Part shown: positions 12,452-24,243 of the stretch, one piece after another
Layout: each line of letters starts with the position of its first letter
How positions within the stretch are numbered: the first letter of the stretch is position 1
Origin: Macrocybe gigantea
Lineage: Eukaryota > Basidiomycota > Agaricomycetes > Agaricales > Callistosporiaceae
DNA: 64,000 nt
Assembly (NCBI GenBank): GCA_011319805.1
Contig: SJRY01000068.1
Location: 248,001-312,000 of the forward strand
Direction of reading: 5' to 3'
Made by a program: the position numbers and the translations under genes
Notes under the pieces: generated by a model
What the model was told of the DNA's origin: nothing
The model's database searches: none
What the model saw: the letters and a program-made list of their open reading frames with translations, nothing else

Positions 12452-13928
12452 TCAACGGAACTCAAAGCTAGAGCTGCCACGTTCTGGAATGTGGCACAGC
12501 GACAATTGCTGGTAACTGAGGTGAGGTGTTCAGTTAGTTTTAAATCTGGCCAACCGCCCCCAAGACCACACTCACGGTTCTGAATTTTGATGGAAGTAGA
12601 AGCCGCTCATTGTTGCTACTGGTACTGGACGCCGCGGACTCGCAGACGGTGCACGCCTACCGGCATGTCGTGCACTTGAATCTCGACGCGGTCGCCGAAT
12701 GGGCTCCGATTTCGTCATGGATTGAAGGAAGGATGAATCACCGTCGTCGCTTTCCAGGAAGGACGCGCAGGCCCGCGTCGTAGAGCAAGAATTAGCGGCA
12801 GGATTAAAGTCCACGCATACATAGTAGAAACCTGGAAATTTCACACCCGATTCAACTCCTAGCTTCCGATTATGGAAGGCTCAGACGCACCAGCAAAACT
12901 AGCGCCATTGATGTCCTGTACACGGTGGTCCGGAACCAAGAAACGCTCCTTCCATCTCATGAAGACAGCGCCTCGGTCACGGTCTGGAATTGTACATCTG
13001 GGTTTCCTGAGCTCGTTCTTTACATGTTTGAACGCTGGGAAGCGAGACCAATGGACCATGTCGTCCTGTTCGGATGCGCCCCAGTTCTGGGTGAGGAAGC
13101 CGTGCCGGCTGCCAATGATCTCTGCATCGAAGTAAGTTGTGAGTTCTGGCCAGTCGTCCGTCAGGCCACGGATGCGCAAATAACCACAGAGGTAAGAGGA
13201 TGCGAAATCGACGTCCTAGGCCCAATAGCGTTAATCCAAAGCGCATATACTCAAAGCAGATGCAAAGGGACATACGACAATAGTGACGTTAACGTCGTAG
13301 CTATTGCGACCGCTTTTCTGCGTTCCCTGGAAAGTAGCGCCAGGATAGAGACAATTGTGCGCTTGAGGTCGGACTCGCAATCGAGTGAGGTCTGTCAGGG
13401 GGTCGGGATAGGGAGCATGATTCGGATGTCTGCGAGCAGAGATGATCGCATTGGTGGAGGAGGATGGATGGACTTGTTGGGTGGGAGGAAGGTGGGGTTG
13501 TTGCTCTGAGCACCTGACGACGGAGGCTTGGCATTGTGTGTTGGAGGGTGTGAATGAGAACCGTGCGAGGGGGCGGGTACAAATTCAGAGCGGGTGTCGA
13601 CAATGTTCGAGTTGTCAAAAGACGCAGGACCTGCGCTGGACGTATGCCTCGTGTTCTGCAGTGTGTTCGCCCCGCCGTCCAGGGCCCGGACGAATGCGGG
13701 GTCAACGTCGATGGAAAATATGTGAGAGTCACCGAGAGGTATTGCCGAGGAGCGTGCAGATGATATGCGTTCTCGGCAGCCAATGCAGACAATGGCATCC
13801 GCTTCGGGAAGGAAGACGAAGGAGCCGTCGATGAGGGTCGAGTGACACGACGAGCAGACCTTGATCTGTGACTGGGGCTGCTCCTGCTGGACCTGGTCGA
13901 GGGGTATAGACGAACGTTCTGCTGGCAT
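12452..13928 (-). CDS. GID4: GID4/Vid24 substrate receptor of the GID/CTLH ubiquitin ligase
   Basis: The conserved beta-barrel reads through four exons: CLYPGATFQGTQKSG, DVNVTIVDVDF, LCGYLRIRGLTDDWP, YFDAEIIGSRHGFLTQNW, VHWSRFPAF, RGAVFMRWKERFLVPDH, INGASFAGFYYVCVDF, and GFYFHQNSEPYQQLSL. GID4 recognises proline and related N-degrons and brings substrates such as gluconeogenic enzymes to the GID E3. The N-terminal third carries two CxxC pairs (CSSC and CIGC, about 22 residues apart), suggesting a small zinc-binding module before a disordered Ser/Pro linker. The frame shifts at 13421-13422, where one more base would join LLADIR to NHAPYPDPLTDL. A weak intron is an alternative explanation. The start at 13928 (MPAERSS) is the first ATG of the last open frame, and an upstream exon is possible. 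Confidence 0.9.
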
Positions 13929-14120
13929 TTGGGGGGAAGCGGGGACGATAAACGGCGAGGAGGCGGGCTGAAGGGACAGAGGAGACGGTGAGGAGAAGGG
14001 GTCTGCTTGTCTGAGAACTTGGCTTGACAGGTTCGGCACGTGGATCACTCTGCACTAACGTGGAAATAACAAATTTTCTATACATCAAACCAGTACAATA
14101 AGTCATTCATTTTCGATCTA

Positions 14121-17100
14121 TCATCCTTTCGTCGAGCTCGTCCCAGGTCGTTCCATCACAGCATCGTCGTGCGGCTCCTTTTCCCTAGCTGTATCGGGCT
14201 CTGGGTCGTAGCCGGCCTTGCTGGGCGCTTGGCCTTTCTCCAGATCAGGCTCCGTCTTCGTTTTCTCCTCGCCTTGGCGCACCACCGCACGTTTGAGTGA
14301 ATAAGCTCTCACACCCAAGGCTGGCACACCATTCCACTTCAGTCCTCAGTCGCCAAAAAATTGGAATGCAAATCCGTACCTAGCAGGAACGACACGCCAA
14401 ACACTGGCGTCATTACGATCCATATCGTGCTCACGGACTGGGCAAAGGCTTGAATCACGGCAGCACGTTGGCGCGCGTCCTGCACGGGCATCAACTCTAA
14501 CACTGATAGCGTTCGTATCCGGATCACTCACGGGAATGAATTTCAATTTCCGGATGCTCTCATTCAGTGCGCCGGGGGAAGTGCTTAAACTAAGGTTGGG
14601 AATCTTGGACACCTTTCTTCGAACAACCTGCAAATGATAATACGATGTCAGGTCCAATCTGCGGTCTGGAACATGTCAAGAGGCGTGCTCACGCTCGAGA
14701 AGATGGCCTGGCCCACGGAAACACCGACAGTCCCCCAATTGTCCTGCACCAGGATAGTCAGTGCCGAGCAGACGGAAATCATAGGTTCAGCATCACCTGA
14801 TGAATCCAAAAGTGCCTGTGCTGGTCGCCATGTCCTTCAGCGGCATAGCCGCCTGAAGACCAATCAAAGGCGCCTAACGACGTAGACACATGAAGCCGAC
14901 TTTCCTGGTATCATAAAAAAAGAAGAAAACTTACCTGGAACAAGGATCCAGTTCCGAACGAGGCGATCAACGGATACAGCACTTTCTCAGCCCTAGCGTC
15001 CCTGTTGTCAATCATTGCTGAATGAACTGAGGTTATTGGAGTTACATATTAGAGTTAGCATCCAACATTGTCATGAGACCCATGCCGAGTGTCGCGATTG
15101 CAAAGCCCCCCACAAAATGGGGCGGTACACTCCTGTTGTCGAAACAATAACTCCCGACGAGGCCGAGCAGAAAGAACTGCCCAAAGAATACGGCAACATC
15201 CTAAAAGATAAATGTTAGAGGAGAGGTACCAGATACAGCAAAGTAGGTCCCATACTCCACGCCAGCCTTCGTCGCAGATGCACCAAGGATTTGGAAATAG
15301 ACTGGAAGATAATACGCGCCTAAGTGACATCAAGTAAGTGTGTGAGCACATGTCGTTTGTGAACAAGTAATCACCAGCGAAAAACCCCACGGCATGAAAA
15401 AAGGTGGTAATTAGAATAAATACAGTAGTTCTCGTCTGAGGTCCGTCAGTTAGAGCAAAAAAATCAATCAGTCGATGCAACGATCTACACACCTTGAACA
15501 ACCGAGGTGGTACAATCGGGGATCGAGTGGTGTGAATCTCATTGACTGCGCCTAATATCAGAAGCACGCAACCGACGACCAGCAATGTTATTGTCTCCGC
15601 AGAAGACCCTGATGATGGCCTAAGAGTCAAGACATAGCTCGGCCAGAGCCATTCACGCACATGAAACTTCGCTTGAGTTGAATCCGATTAAAAGGCAAAC
15701 AATGCCGCCGACAATAAGTGAGAGACCGAGAAAATCAAATTCGCGGATGTGTTGGCGCAGCGTCTTTCCTTGATGAGGGTTTAGGTGCAGGAAGAAGAAT
15801 AGGACGAGACCAGCAGCGCCGCCAGTTGGGCTGGAATAGATGATTGGCCGCGAAGCCTGGAACAGAATCAGGGACGACGCACAGATTGATAAAGAAACAC
15901 CTATACGAAATCAGGTAGGTTGGTATTTCCAGCACGAATGTAAAATGTACACACCATCTCCAAGATACATGATCAGTGAATACCTTGTTCATATCAGTTC
16001 AAGTTCTTTAAACTTTCGAAACACTTACTCCGCCAAGCAGAGGACCAACGACACTAAAGGTACAATGTTAGGCCAACAGCATGCTTTAATCACTGCTAGA
16101 TCTCACCTGGCAATACCCCAAGTTGCACCTATTAGTCCCCCGTACTTCCCTCGCCTGGTGGTAAAACGTCGGTTGGAAGTACGAGCATATGGTCACAAAC
16201 ACACTCACTCATGCAATGGCACGATGTCGCTAATGGTGATATTGATCTATGCATGACGTTAGGCTCAATGCAAAGAATTCTGCGGAACAAAGCACCAATT
16301 GAATAATGCCTCCGCCGCCAATGCCCTGAACAGCTCTTGCCACAATGAGCCACGTCTAAACCCACAGATCAGTAGACGAAATGAAGACTGAACTAAAAAT
16401 GTCACCATAGATTGGGCGGCACCGCATAGGGCGGAACCAATCTGTGCGAAGACGATAAATATTATATGACAGAAGATTAACGACAGAACGGACCAGAAAA
16501 ATCACAATGCTAGAATACAGGATTGGCTTTCTTCCTATAAGATCCGATAGCTTTCCGCAAAGCGGGGAAAGGCTATAGAAAAGTTGGGATGCCATCGGAA
16601 TCGTAAGAAATTTGTCAAGAGGCCATACCTTGCCGCCGCGAGCATGTATGCGCTTGGAGCCTCATGTTAATCTAGGTCCGAGAAGGTCGATCACTTCTTC
16701 TCACCTGCCAACCCAGCTGTAATTTGATCCGCCACCGAGCTGACTGACAATCGTGGGCAGAGCGGTTGCGACGATGGTCTGTTTGGCAAGGTAAAGGATG
16801 AATACCATGCTTCCTTCAATATTACGAGAAATCGCACTTGATCCAGTGCGGCAAGAAACACGGTAAGCATTAAGCCCAGAAAGACCTGCAACGGGAAGGC
16901 CTCAGAGATAAGTGTGTTAGAAACGAGGGCCATAACTAACAACGGTGAGGTTGTTTTTTGGGAGGTGCTGTGTTTCCTGGGCCTTCCAAGAAGCCCCTGG
17001 CTTGTGCTTGCTAGCTGGAGCAGGCTTGGAGTCTTTTGGATCAGAGACAACGGATGAGACTGCAGTGTGCGCATTGCTGTCCTCGCGGAGGTGGTCATGG

Positions 17101-17178
17101 TGGCGAAAAGCAGAGGCTGGGATGGGGCAGCCGGTTGGACGGAGCAAAATACGGAATGCACCCACGCGTACCTGACAT
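14121..17178 (-). CDS. MFS multidrug efflux transporter (DHA2-like, about 14 membrane helices)
   Basis: A short first exon (ATG 17178-17176) splices to give MSASAFRHHDHLRED. The polar N-terminus is followed by FLGLMLTVFLAALDQTIVATALPTI, the drug:H+ antiporter motif of helix 1. Later motifs are the motif A-like GKLSDLIGRKP, RAVQGIGGGGII, the motif C-like SVVGPLLGGVFTDHVSW, RWCFFINLPTGG, and FDFLGLSLIVGGIVCLLIGF. The cytosolic tail is Lys/Glu/Pro-rich and ends PGTSSTKG. The gene has many small introns of about 50 nt. Such proteins export toxic compounds or fungal metabolites across the plasma membrane. The neighbouring monooxygenase could share a substrate, but GID4 lies between them, so a cluster is not supported. 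No clear frame break was noticed. Confidence 0.88.
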
Positions 17179-17583
17179 TGCAACGATATTTTTGAGCTGT
17201 GAGGACGAAATTGGGCTGGTGGAACAACATGAAGTCATGAGTCACGCACCTTACAAATTGCCGGTTTGCCGAGCTGCCGGTCTTGCCGGTGAACTAAATC
17301 TGACAAAGCCTCTTCCCAGCGAACGCGATGTGGCGTCTTACGGGGAAAGCTGTCTCCCGACAAAGGCGAGGCTAACGTTGGCCACGTTGTTCTCGGCAGA
17401 AAGGGCGATAGATATGATAGAAAAATCGAAAAATAAAAAGAGCACCGAACTTGATCTAATCAGCTTAGACTTGCCATATTTGGGAATGTCTTGGGGCGAT
17501 ACCTTAGATAATCAGACCTCGTCTTTTCTTCTCTTTCAATCTCGTCTTGCTCGTCTCTCTATTCCTTTACGAATCCCTTAATC
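17179..17583. other. Divergent promoter region, MFS transporter / Ran
   Basis: A 405-bp spacer separates two outward-facing starts. The 60 bp before the Ran ATG are strongly C/T-rich (17517-17577), a common feature of highly expressed fungal housekeeping promoters. There is no clear TATA box on the Ran side. The long plus-strand frame here has no conserved content. Confidence 0.5.
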
Positions 17584-18695
17584 ATGGCGCAGACAACTGA
17601 AAATGCCATTATTCCTGCATTCAAACTCGTCCTCGGTGTGTTTCCGAATTCCAAAGCCGTGAAGATCGCCTGTTACTGATCATCGCAACTTTTGTTTGCT
17701 TCATCGATATCTCTCGATCTCTGCGTTCTTCAACGACTTTGTAATTTTTTCATTTGCTTGATCATTTGGTGGGTCCAACTGCAGTTGGCGATGGTGGCAC
17801 CGGAAAGACTACGTTCGTCAAAGTATGTCCCATCCTCAGTTGTCTTGCGAGCGATCGCAAACTGATCTTTTACCAATCTAGCGCCACTTGACTGGCGAAT
17901 TCGAGAAGAAATACATAGGTGCGCCTTTCGTAACATACTCCCTCCTTGTTTATCCTATTCTCTTGCTCAAATACTGACCCTTTTGCAGCCACTCTCGGTG
18001 TTGAAGTTCATCCTCTACATTTTTCGACGAACTTTGGCACCATCTGCTTCAATGTCTGGGATACGGCTGGACAAGAAAAATTCGGTGGTCTCCGAGATGG
18101 ATACTACATACAGGGCCAGTGCGGCATTATCATGTTTGATGTCACCTCTCGCATCACGTACAAGAACGTCCCCAACTGGCATCGAGACTTGGAGCGGGTT
18201 TGCGAGAAAATTCCCATCGTTCTGTGCGGTAACAAAGTCGACGTAAAGGTTAGTTAGTCTAACGACAAAGCACTGGGTTTGGTCTGGCGCTAAAGCCATA
18301 CACGTAGGAACGGAAAGTCAAGACCGGCGCCGTTACCTTCCACCGAAAGAAGAATCTTCAGTACTATGAAATCTCCGCCAAATCCAACTACAACTTCGAG
18401 AAGCCATTCTTGTGGCTGGCGAGGAAATTAGTTGGGCACGTCCATGCATGTCTTACCTGTTTAACACAGACTAATGATGTGTTCGACCACTAGTGTGCCT
18501 AACCTGGAATTCGTGGCGGCGCCTGCATTGGCTCCTGCTGAGGTGCCCGTTGACGCCGATCTGATGGCGAAGTACGAACGAGAGCTGAAACAGGTAATAT
18601 AGTCTGGCGTTGCATTCACAGCTGAAACTAAACGTTGTGCTTCTCTTCCCAAGGCCGAGGCTGTTCCTCTCCCCGAGGATGACGAAGAGCTGTAA
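17584..18695 (+). CDS. RAN: Ran GTPase (nuclear transport)
   Basis: Start ATG at 17584 ([22 protein letters not shown]). Exon 1 is 17584-17635, exon 2 is 17785-17822, and the third begins at 17882. All G motifs are present: GDGGTGKT (P-loop), effector region [24 protein letters not shown] (G3), GNKVD (G4) and EISAKSNYN (G5). The acidic C-terminus PLPEDDEEL is the Ran signature that controls effector binding. Ran-GTP drives nuclear import and export and spindle assembly. The protein is about 214 residues, the normal length, and no frame break was found. Confidence 0.98.
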
Positions 18696-19026
18696 TCCTC
18701 CGATCTTGCTGCTGCTGTCTGTTTCAACTCCTTCATTATCATTCTGTGATCAATTCTTGTTCTCGATATAGCCACGTTGACACGAATACATCCACATTCT
18801 ACATCCCCCAGCATTTGCTCGTTTACAACTGTTATTCTTTTCTTTTTAACTACTACATAGCGCACCGTGCCGCCTTTCATTCCTTATCTCGGTTGCATTG
18901 TATAGAATTGCAGTATCCGGAGAGAGGTCTGAGAGCCGTTCTCATTGTAAAAATAAACGTAGGCGCAGTGTAAGATGTTGAATTCGACAGTACAAAATCA
19001 TCTGCTCGCGAATCAGAGTGCTTGAT

Positions 19027-21020
19027 TCAATCACTGAGGCGAACGTTAGACAACACCACGTCGATCATCATGTCCTGAAGGTGGTTCAACTTGAGATCAT
19101 GTGTCTGCAGACCTTTCTGGACCAAGGTTCGTTTGTCTTCTTTGTTCAAGCCAAAAAAAAGATCCACGTCCTGTTCGTCCTTCACCCCAGCAGCGACGAA
19201 AACGGGAACCAATTCCTCCATTCCGAACGCCTGCAGTAGAGACAGGAGCCGGATAGGCGCATCATAGGAACCTGGCAGGGTGCTGCTATGGATTGAACAG
19301 CCACTGGAAGATATAGCATGTCCAGACGACGCAGAGCTCGTGTGTAGAGATGCTGGTATGCTGGACTCCGGAAGACTGGCAGAAGTCGAAGAGCTCGCAT
19401 GTGTGCCGCTCAGCGTACAGCAAGAACTGCTAGGCATTGTATCCTGCAGAACCTCATCAGAGTCTACCATGCGAGGCATTCCGGAGTGGCACTGACCTCG
19501 ATGTCGGAAGTCTCGAAAGTCTCGTGCTTATTCACAGCTCGGTTGTTTAGACGCCATTTCATATAGAAGCGTACAGGCCAGTAGTCTTGGTACGGCCGTA
19601 TAAAAGGGCAAGCGGACACAACCTGAGCGAGAATGAATAATGTGATTTGCTAGAGTCGGGGAATCGTACCCATTTGACCGGCGAACTGAATCCCCTGAAG
19701 GACGAATCAATACATCCCTCACTCGCAGCGCTCTGATGAACAAGTCAGGACGCCAAATGACTTGGATAGGGGAAATCCCTTACTACGAGACGCAGGAACG
19801 AATCTTCGTCGAGTCCAGCTGTCCGCCGCAAGAGAAGAAGAGACGAATTTGAACCGGTTAAGCGCTCCTCCTCCTCCTTAGTGGGTTTATCGAAGTAAGA
19901 CCTAAACCGCGGTATTTGGACTGCTCCATTTAGAGGTCTTGTTACGCTGTCCAGTCCAATATGCTGTGATATGGTTGCAGCATAAATTGGGTTGACATTG
20001 TCGGCGGACAGGGATGCAAAAAAGCTCCTCGTTCCCCATTTTCGGAAAATACGGAGGTGATGATCGCTGAGAATTCCGAGGTACGCCAGGATGGCGACCA
20101 TGTTCTCTTTTCCGCTGAAGATGTTACGGATCTCTCGATTCGCCACATAACGAACGGGAGGACGGTATAAGCACCGCATACAGGCCATTGGGTAGTCGAC
20201 CGTATGCATCTGGGGCTTGTTCATTGTATACGACTCGGACGCACTGGGCTTAGCTTCTAGTAAGGACGTGCTGACTTGGGTGTTATGGGACCCTCCCGAA
20301 TCGTTGTTGCTTGCACCTAGGCTAGTTTCCGAGTCCTAAGCACGAAAGTCAACCTAGAGGTTAGTCAGGAGACACTGAGACCTGACCAGCACCTGCTGCA
20401 TGATTGTCGCCTTCGGAGACCGGCCATCTTCCCCGTCGTCTCGAGATTCGGAAGTAGCAAGGGATTCGCTGGCATCAGACAACAGAGGCTGTTCCCGTGG
20501 ACATGTCTTCGCTCGTTTACGGCCTCGCTTCTTCTTCGTTACTCTGGTGTAGATCATGTAGTACGCGTCGACGGGCCAGAGATCTTCGTAAAAACTGAGT
20601 TCAGGAAACTCTGATAATACCTGCAAAAGTTGCGGTGTTTATGCAACTGGAACAAATCCTTCAAAAAGCCTACTTTCGTTTTGAAGGCGTTCCATTTGTC
20701 TATCAGCTGTCGAATCAAGATGCGTTTCCCATTTCGCTCCAGGAAAGCATGATGGCGGATGCATTTCTGCCGTAAAAAGTTATCGCTCCATAGGTTCGAC
20801 AGGACGTTTGACTGCTGCTGCGAACCAGTAACTCTTGTAAACGGTCCTCAGATATCTGAGGCATAGCGCGACATAGGGCTTTGACACTCGTGCGCTCGTT
20901 CAACCAGAATGGTCTTGGTATCATTCTCGTCGAGAGGATAGGTGTGATATTTTTTAGGTCTTTTATATTGATCAAAGGGGATCCGTTCCAGGTTTTGTCA
21001 CGAAAAGAAGTGCATTGTTA
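19027..21020 (-). CDS. Unknown multi-exon protein with a SAM-like C-terminal helix bundle
   Basis: Coding blocks on minus can be joined by good introns. In order: LKALCRAMPQ-like text near 20870; FLRQKCIRHHAFLERNGKR and LIDKWNAFKTK near 20700; SEFPELSFYEDLWPVDAYY; a basic stretch KKKRGRKRAK; PPVRYVANREIRNIFSGK and LGILSDHHLRIFRKWGTRSFF; then PFIRPYQDYWPVRFYMKW; and last LLQAFGMEELVPVFVAAG with LNKEDKRTLVQKG. The last part looks like a SAM-type helical domain. The motif Y-x-D-x-WPV occurs twice. I do not recognise a named family. The N-terminus is unresolved: no ATG is secure, and a one-base frame break near 20800 is likely. The end at 19027 is firm. Confidence 0.5.
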
Positions 21021-21121
21021 TCAATTGCAGAATATCTCGGAATCCCATTGCTATGTCAGGATAAGGAATGCCGGGGAGTGACGCTTGAACAAAGGTAGTC
21101 TGATACCTGAGCATCTTGAAT

Positions 21122-21929
21122 TTAGTCGTCTCCAATAGGAACTTCCTCTTCTAGATATTTTACAAGCTTGACGCGCATTTCGGTACTCTCATCACCTCGC
21201 AATACATCTGAAATAAACTCCGCCTGGACCTGCATTTGGACCTAGCGAAGAAAAGGCATAATGTGAGCCACAGAGGAACGATGCATGCAATGGTGATATT
21301 TGCTTGCCATTTCCAGAGCTCCCCGAACAACACCACATAGAACGTTGCTAAACCAAAGACCACCTTCCAGCGCCTCTTCCGGAAGTTCAACAAACTCCGC
21401 AAGTGGATTCTCGTCAAATGTGAGAACAAATGATGATCCGACATTAGCCTGTGGCGACAGCGTGCTGTCTGGCCTGCTCGGCGACGTAGGGGGCGGGGGT
21501 GCGCTGTGCGTAACAGCAGGTGTGATGTTCAAAAAGGATTTGAATCCAACCTTAGAATGCCAGCTGATGTCAGAGAACAGTGCTAAGTATGATAAGACTG
21601 CATTCAACCTTTGCGACCACCTCTCCGACCTCCCGAAAATCGGCGCATCGGCCCAGACTACTTTTTGCGAGAAAGTCCTCTATCAAGCGAGTACCGATGT
21701 TGTAGCCCATTTTCTCTAGTTGCTTGTTGACTTCCGCATAATCTTCGTAATCTTGGATGAGTTGGACAACGAGAGCCCCATATGTCAATGCGAATAGCTC
21801 TGCATTCTGCAAGGAACATGTGCTCAGCGGAAATGAAACGGTGCGTGCAAAGGGGCTCACGATCTTCTCCGCGCGTCCCTTCCAGAGATCTTCACCGATA
21901 TTCTTATACTGCTTGCTCGTCGTCGCCAT
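21122..21929 (-). CDS. BET3: TRAPP complex subunit Bet3 (TRAPPC3)
   Basis: The ATG at 21929 opens [23 protein letters not shown]. Later exons give [57 protein letters not shown], and [29 protein letters not shown]. The end is [16 protein letters not shown] ... [12 protein letters not shown]. This is the full Bet3 fold, although it carries an extra Pro/Ser insert (about 20 residues) after NITP. Bet3 is the central subunit of TRAPP, the tethering and Rab-GEF complex of ER-Golgi and Golgi traffic. The last intron, 21242-21307, starts GCAAGC and ends CTAG, so it is GC-AG; it joins GALEM to VQMQ exactly as in animal TRAPPC3. Confidence 0.95.
21242..21307 (-). other. GC-AG intron in BET3
   Basis: This 66-nt intron on minus has donor ATG|GCAAGC and acceptor TTCGCTAG. 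Reading through gives a premature stop, while splicing restores the conserved GALEMVQM junction. Confidence 0.8.
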
Positions 21930-22036
21930 TCACGTGCGTCACATAGGCGTTCAGCGTGTCACGTTCCAAATTTTGTGCGTAAATTAGCCAAGTGTCTACA
22001 AAAATAAATTTGCTTGTTCTACGTGTAACGAACAGT

Positions 22037-22632
22037 TCAATAACGATCCAGCTGGTTGAGTTTCTTCGCCGTCTTGGCGTTGGACTGCGTGTTCTGTCCT
22101 CTGACTGGTAAGTGCATGGCGTGTCGCTTCCCGACATAACTTCCAATCATGCGCTGGTGTGCAATGTTCTCGCGAATCATCCTCCTCAACTCCGACTCGA
22201 TCTTGAGGTCCTTTAGTGGGTCAGCGGGCTTCTTAGGGGTCACGCCGTGCTTCTCGGCTCTCTGCTTCTTTCTTGCCTCCTGTTCTGCTCGGGCGGCGTT
22301 GAAATCGCTCTGTAGCTCTTGTATCGATTTGCTCGGCGGCGGCGGCACATAATTTGGGTCGGCTAGCGGATAATGAGGCGGAGTGACGGCGGTCGAAGGG
22401 GAAGATAGGAAGGATGCAAGCGCTGTGACTTGGTACGGCGTCAAATCTTTCATTTTGCAGCGGTCGTGAATCTGCAAACGCGCGCAGATGCGATGGGAGG
22501 TGCGGCGACCGATTCCATAGAACTGGGTCAATGCAAACTGCAACCAGTATTAGATTGTTCATATGCGGTCTATATAAACGCATACCCGTGCTAAATGACT
22601 GTCCGGAGGTTGACGCCGAGTATGTGGACCAT
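22037..22632 (-). CDS. Mitochondrial small-subunit ribosomal protein uS13m
   Basis: The ATG at 22632 reads MVHILGVNL. A 48-nt intron (22538-22585) follows PDSHLAR and leads into FALTQFYGIGRRTSHRICARLQIHD. Then come LTPYQVTALASFLSS, an insert rich in Pro and charged residues, and SELRRMIRENIAHQRMIGSYVGKRHAMHLPVRGQNTQ. That is the rRNA-binding end of S13, with a fungal mitochondrial-type insertion. S13 sits in the head of the small subunit and contacts P-site tRNA. GVNL and PDSHLAR are in different frames: one base is missing at 22605-22606 (GG on plus). It is divergent from XAP5, with only 98 bp between the two starts. Confidence 0.9.
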
Positions 22633-22730
22633 GGCGTCCGCTCTGGAGGTTTGGTGAGTCACGGGACTATGCTCAAACTTGGTTTCGAGTGCCGCTGAAA
22701 GTCTGTCCCTTTACTCCACCACTCTCGAAT

Positions 22731-24001
22731 ATGTCGAACAGCAAAGCAGAGGGTCGCCGCGAAGATGCTCTCGTCAAGCAGAGGACGCAAATGCGGGAGG
22801 AGTACGAGAGACAGAAGGAGAACTCATAACCGAAACTGAAAAGTCTCGACCGTCGGCCAACCGCTTTGTTGGCCAGCATGATTCTATGGAAGAAACTCTC
22901 AAACACAACACTGTTGGATTGGTTCACCTTGAGGAATTCCAACAGAAACGAAAAGAAATAGAAGAGGCAAAGGCTAGGGAGGCTGCGCGGACGAATGAAT
23001 TAAAGTATGTTCTCAGTTCTGATTTCCCTCATTCTGCCTGCGTGCTTTATGGAGTCAGATGGCTCAATGGAGTGTGGAGAACATATTTAGGGACGACACA
23101 AGAAAGATCAAGAAGCGCAAGAAGGTGGCCAAGGCCACACTGTCGTTCGCTCTGGATGAGGAAGAGGGCGAGGACTCGACTGAGAGGGATGGCACGGCTA
23201 CTCCGAAAGGCAAAGATGGCTCGGAAGAGCCTCCCTTCCCCAAGAAGGCAAAGCTCAGCAAGAATCCCCATGTGGATACGTCCTTCCTGCCTGACAGAGA
23301 ACGTGAAGAGGCAGAACGGAGGGAGCGTGAGCGGCTAAGGCTCGAGTGGCTGGAGAAACAAGAAAAAATCAAGCAAGAGGACATCGAGATCACTTACTCG
23401 TACTGGGACGGCAGTGGTCACAGGAAGAGCGTCATAGTGAGTACGTTCATTTCCCAGGAGCCATCGTCTCTTATGGGTTTGTGCAGTGTAAGAAGGGCGA
23501 TGACATAAAAATGTTCTTGGAGAAGTGCCGTCAACAATTCTCCGAGCTCAGGGGTGTTAGCGTCGATAATCTTATGTATGTCAAGGTATGGTTGATTCAG
23601 TTTCCTATCAATATCTTATCTCACTCATTCATCAGGAGGACCTTATTATACCGCATGTATGCTCCATGTCTCCACTTGTCAGGTGATGTGCTGACCGTTG
23701 GGTCTATTCAGCATTATACCTTCTACGATTTCATCGTGAACAAGGCTCGAGGCAAATCTGGACCGTTATTCAACTTCGACGTGCACGATGATGTCCGCTT
23801 GCTTGCTGACGCCACAAAGGAAAAGGATGAGTCACATGCAGGGAAGGTCGTAGAACGCAGTTATTATCAACGCAACAAGCACATATTTCCTGCCTCTCGA
23901 TGGGAGGTCAGTTGTTCAACAACTTTCTGAGATGATCTTGACTGACGGACGCATAGGTATTTGATCCTGAGAAGAATTATGGTAAATACACAATCGCATA
24001 A
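22731..24001 (+). CDS. XAP5/FAM50 family nuclear protein
   Basis: Start ATG at 22731 ([20 protein letters not shown]). The conserved XAP5 region follows: [20 protein letters not shown], then [16 protein letters not shown]. After an intron come [70 protein letters not shown], and a carboxy end [15 protein letters not shown]5 proteins are nuclear and have been linked to chromatin and to splicing at the C-complex spliceosome. The frame breaks at 22821-22822: AA where AAA would give RQKEKLITETEK. The rest is intact, so a sequence error is likely. Confidence 0.93.
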
Positions 24002-24074
24002 CTTAGTGTGTTTTGCTACGATTTTTCTGTCTGTGAATAAGCCACTTCATGTAATGAGGCTGAAAGGAAAGAGG

Positions 24075-24081
24075 AAAAAAA
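24075..24081 (-). terminator. Pol III terminator of tRNA-Phe
   Basis: A run of seven T on the minus strand begins one base past the 3' end of the tRNA gene. Confidence 0.8.
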
Positions 24082-24082
24082 T

Positions 24083-24153
24083 GGGAGCACCGCGGATCGA
24101 ACGCGGGACCTTTAGAACTTCAGTCTACTGCTCTCCCACTGAGCTATGCTCCC
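24083..24153 (-). tRNA. tRNA-Phe (GAA), no intron
   Basis: The minus strand folds as a cloverleaf of 71 nt. The acceptor stem is GGGAGCA/TGCTCCC, the D arm GCTC...GAGC, and the anticodon stem GTAGA/TCTAA with loop CTGAAGT giving anticodon GAA. The T arm is CCGCG-TTCGATC-CGCGG. U33 and the internal A and B boxes are standard. Pair 27-43 is a G-A mismatch. The gene lies between XAP5 and the V-ATPase gene on the opposite strand. Confidence 0.92.
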
Positions 24154-24243
24154 TGGTGGAACATGTAGTCATGAAATTTGATATTCAAACAACTACGGCC
24201 CAAAAGTCAAACTGCGTCCACTCTACTCATCACACCATCCGCC

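Noticed and set aside
12872..13834. Several plus-strand open frames across GID4
   Set aside because: They are complements of conserved GID4 exons and lack conserved content.
10018..17178. Secondary-metabolite cluster (monooxygenase plus MFS transporter)
   Set aside because: The two genes are separated by GID4, and no backbone synthase, transferase or pathway regulator is present.
17036..17581. Plus-strand open frame before Ran
   Set aside because: It overlaps the first exons of the MFS gene on the opposite strand and the Ran promoter, with no recognisable domain.
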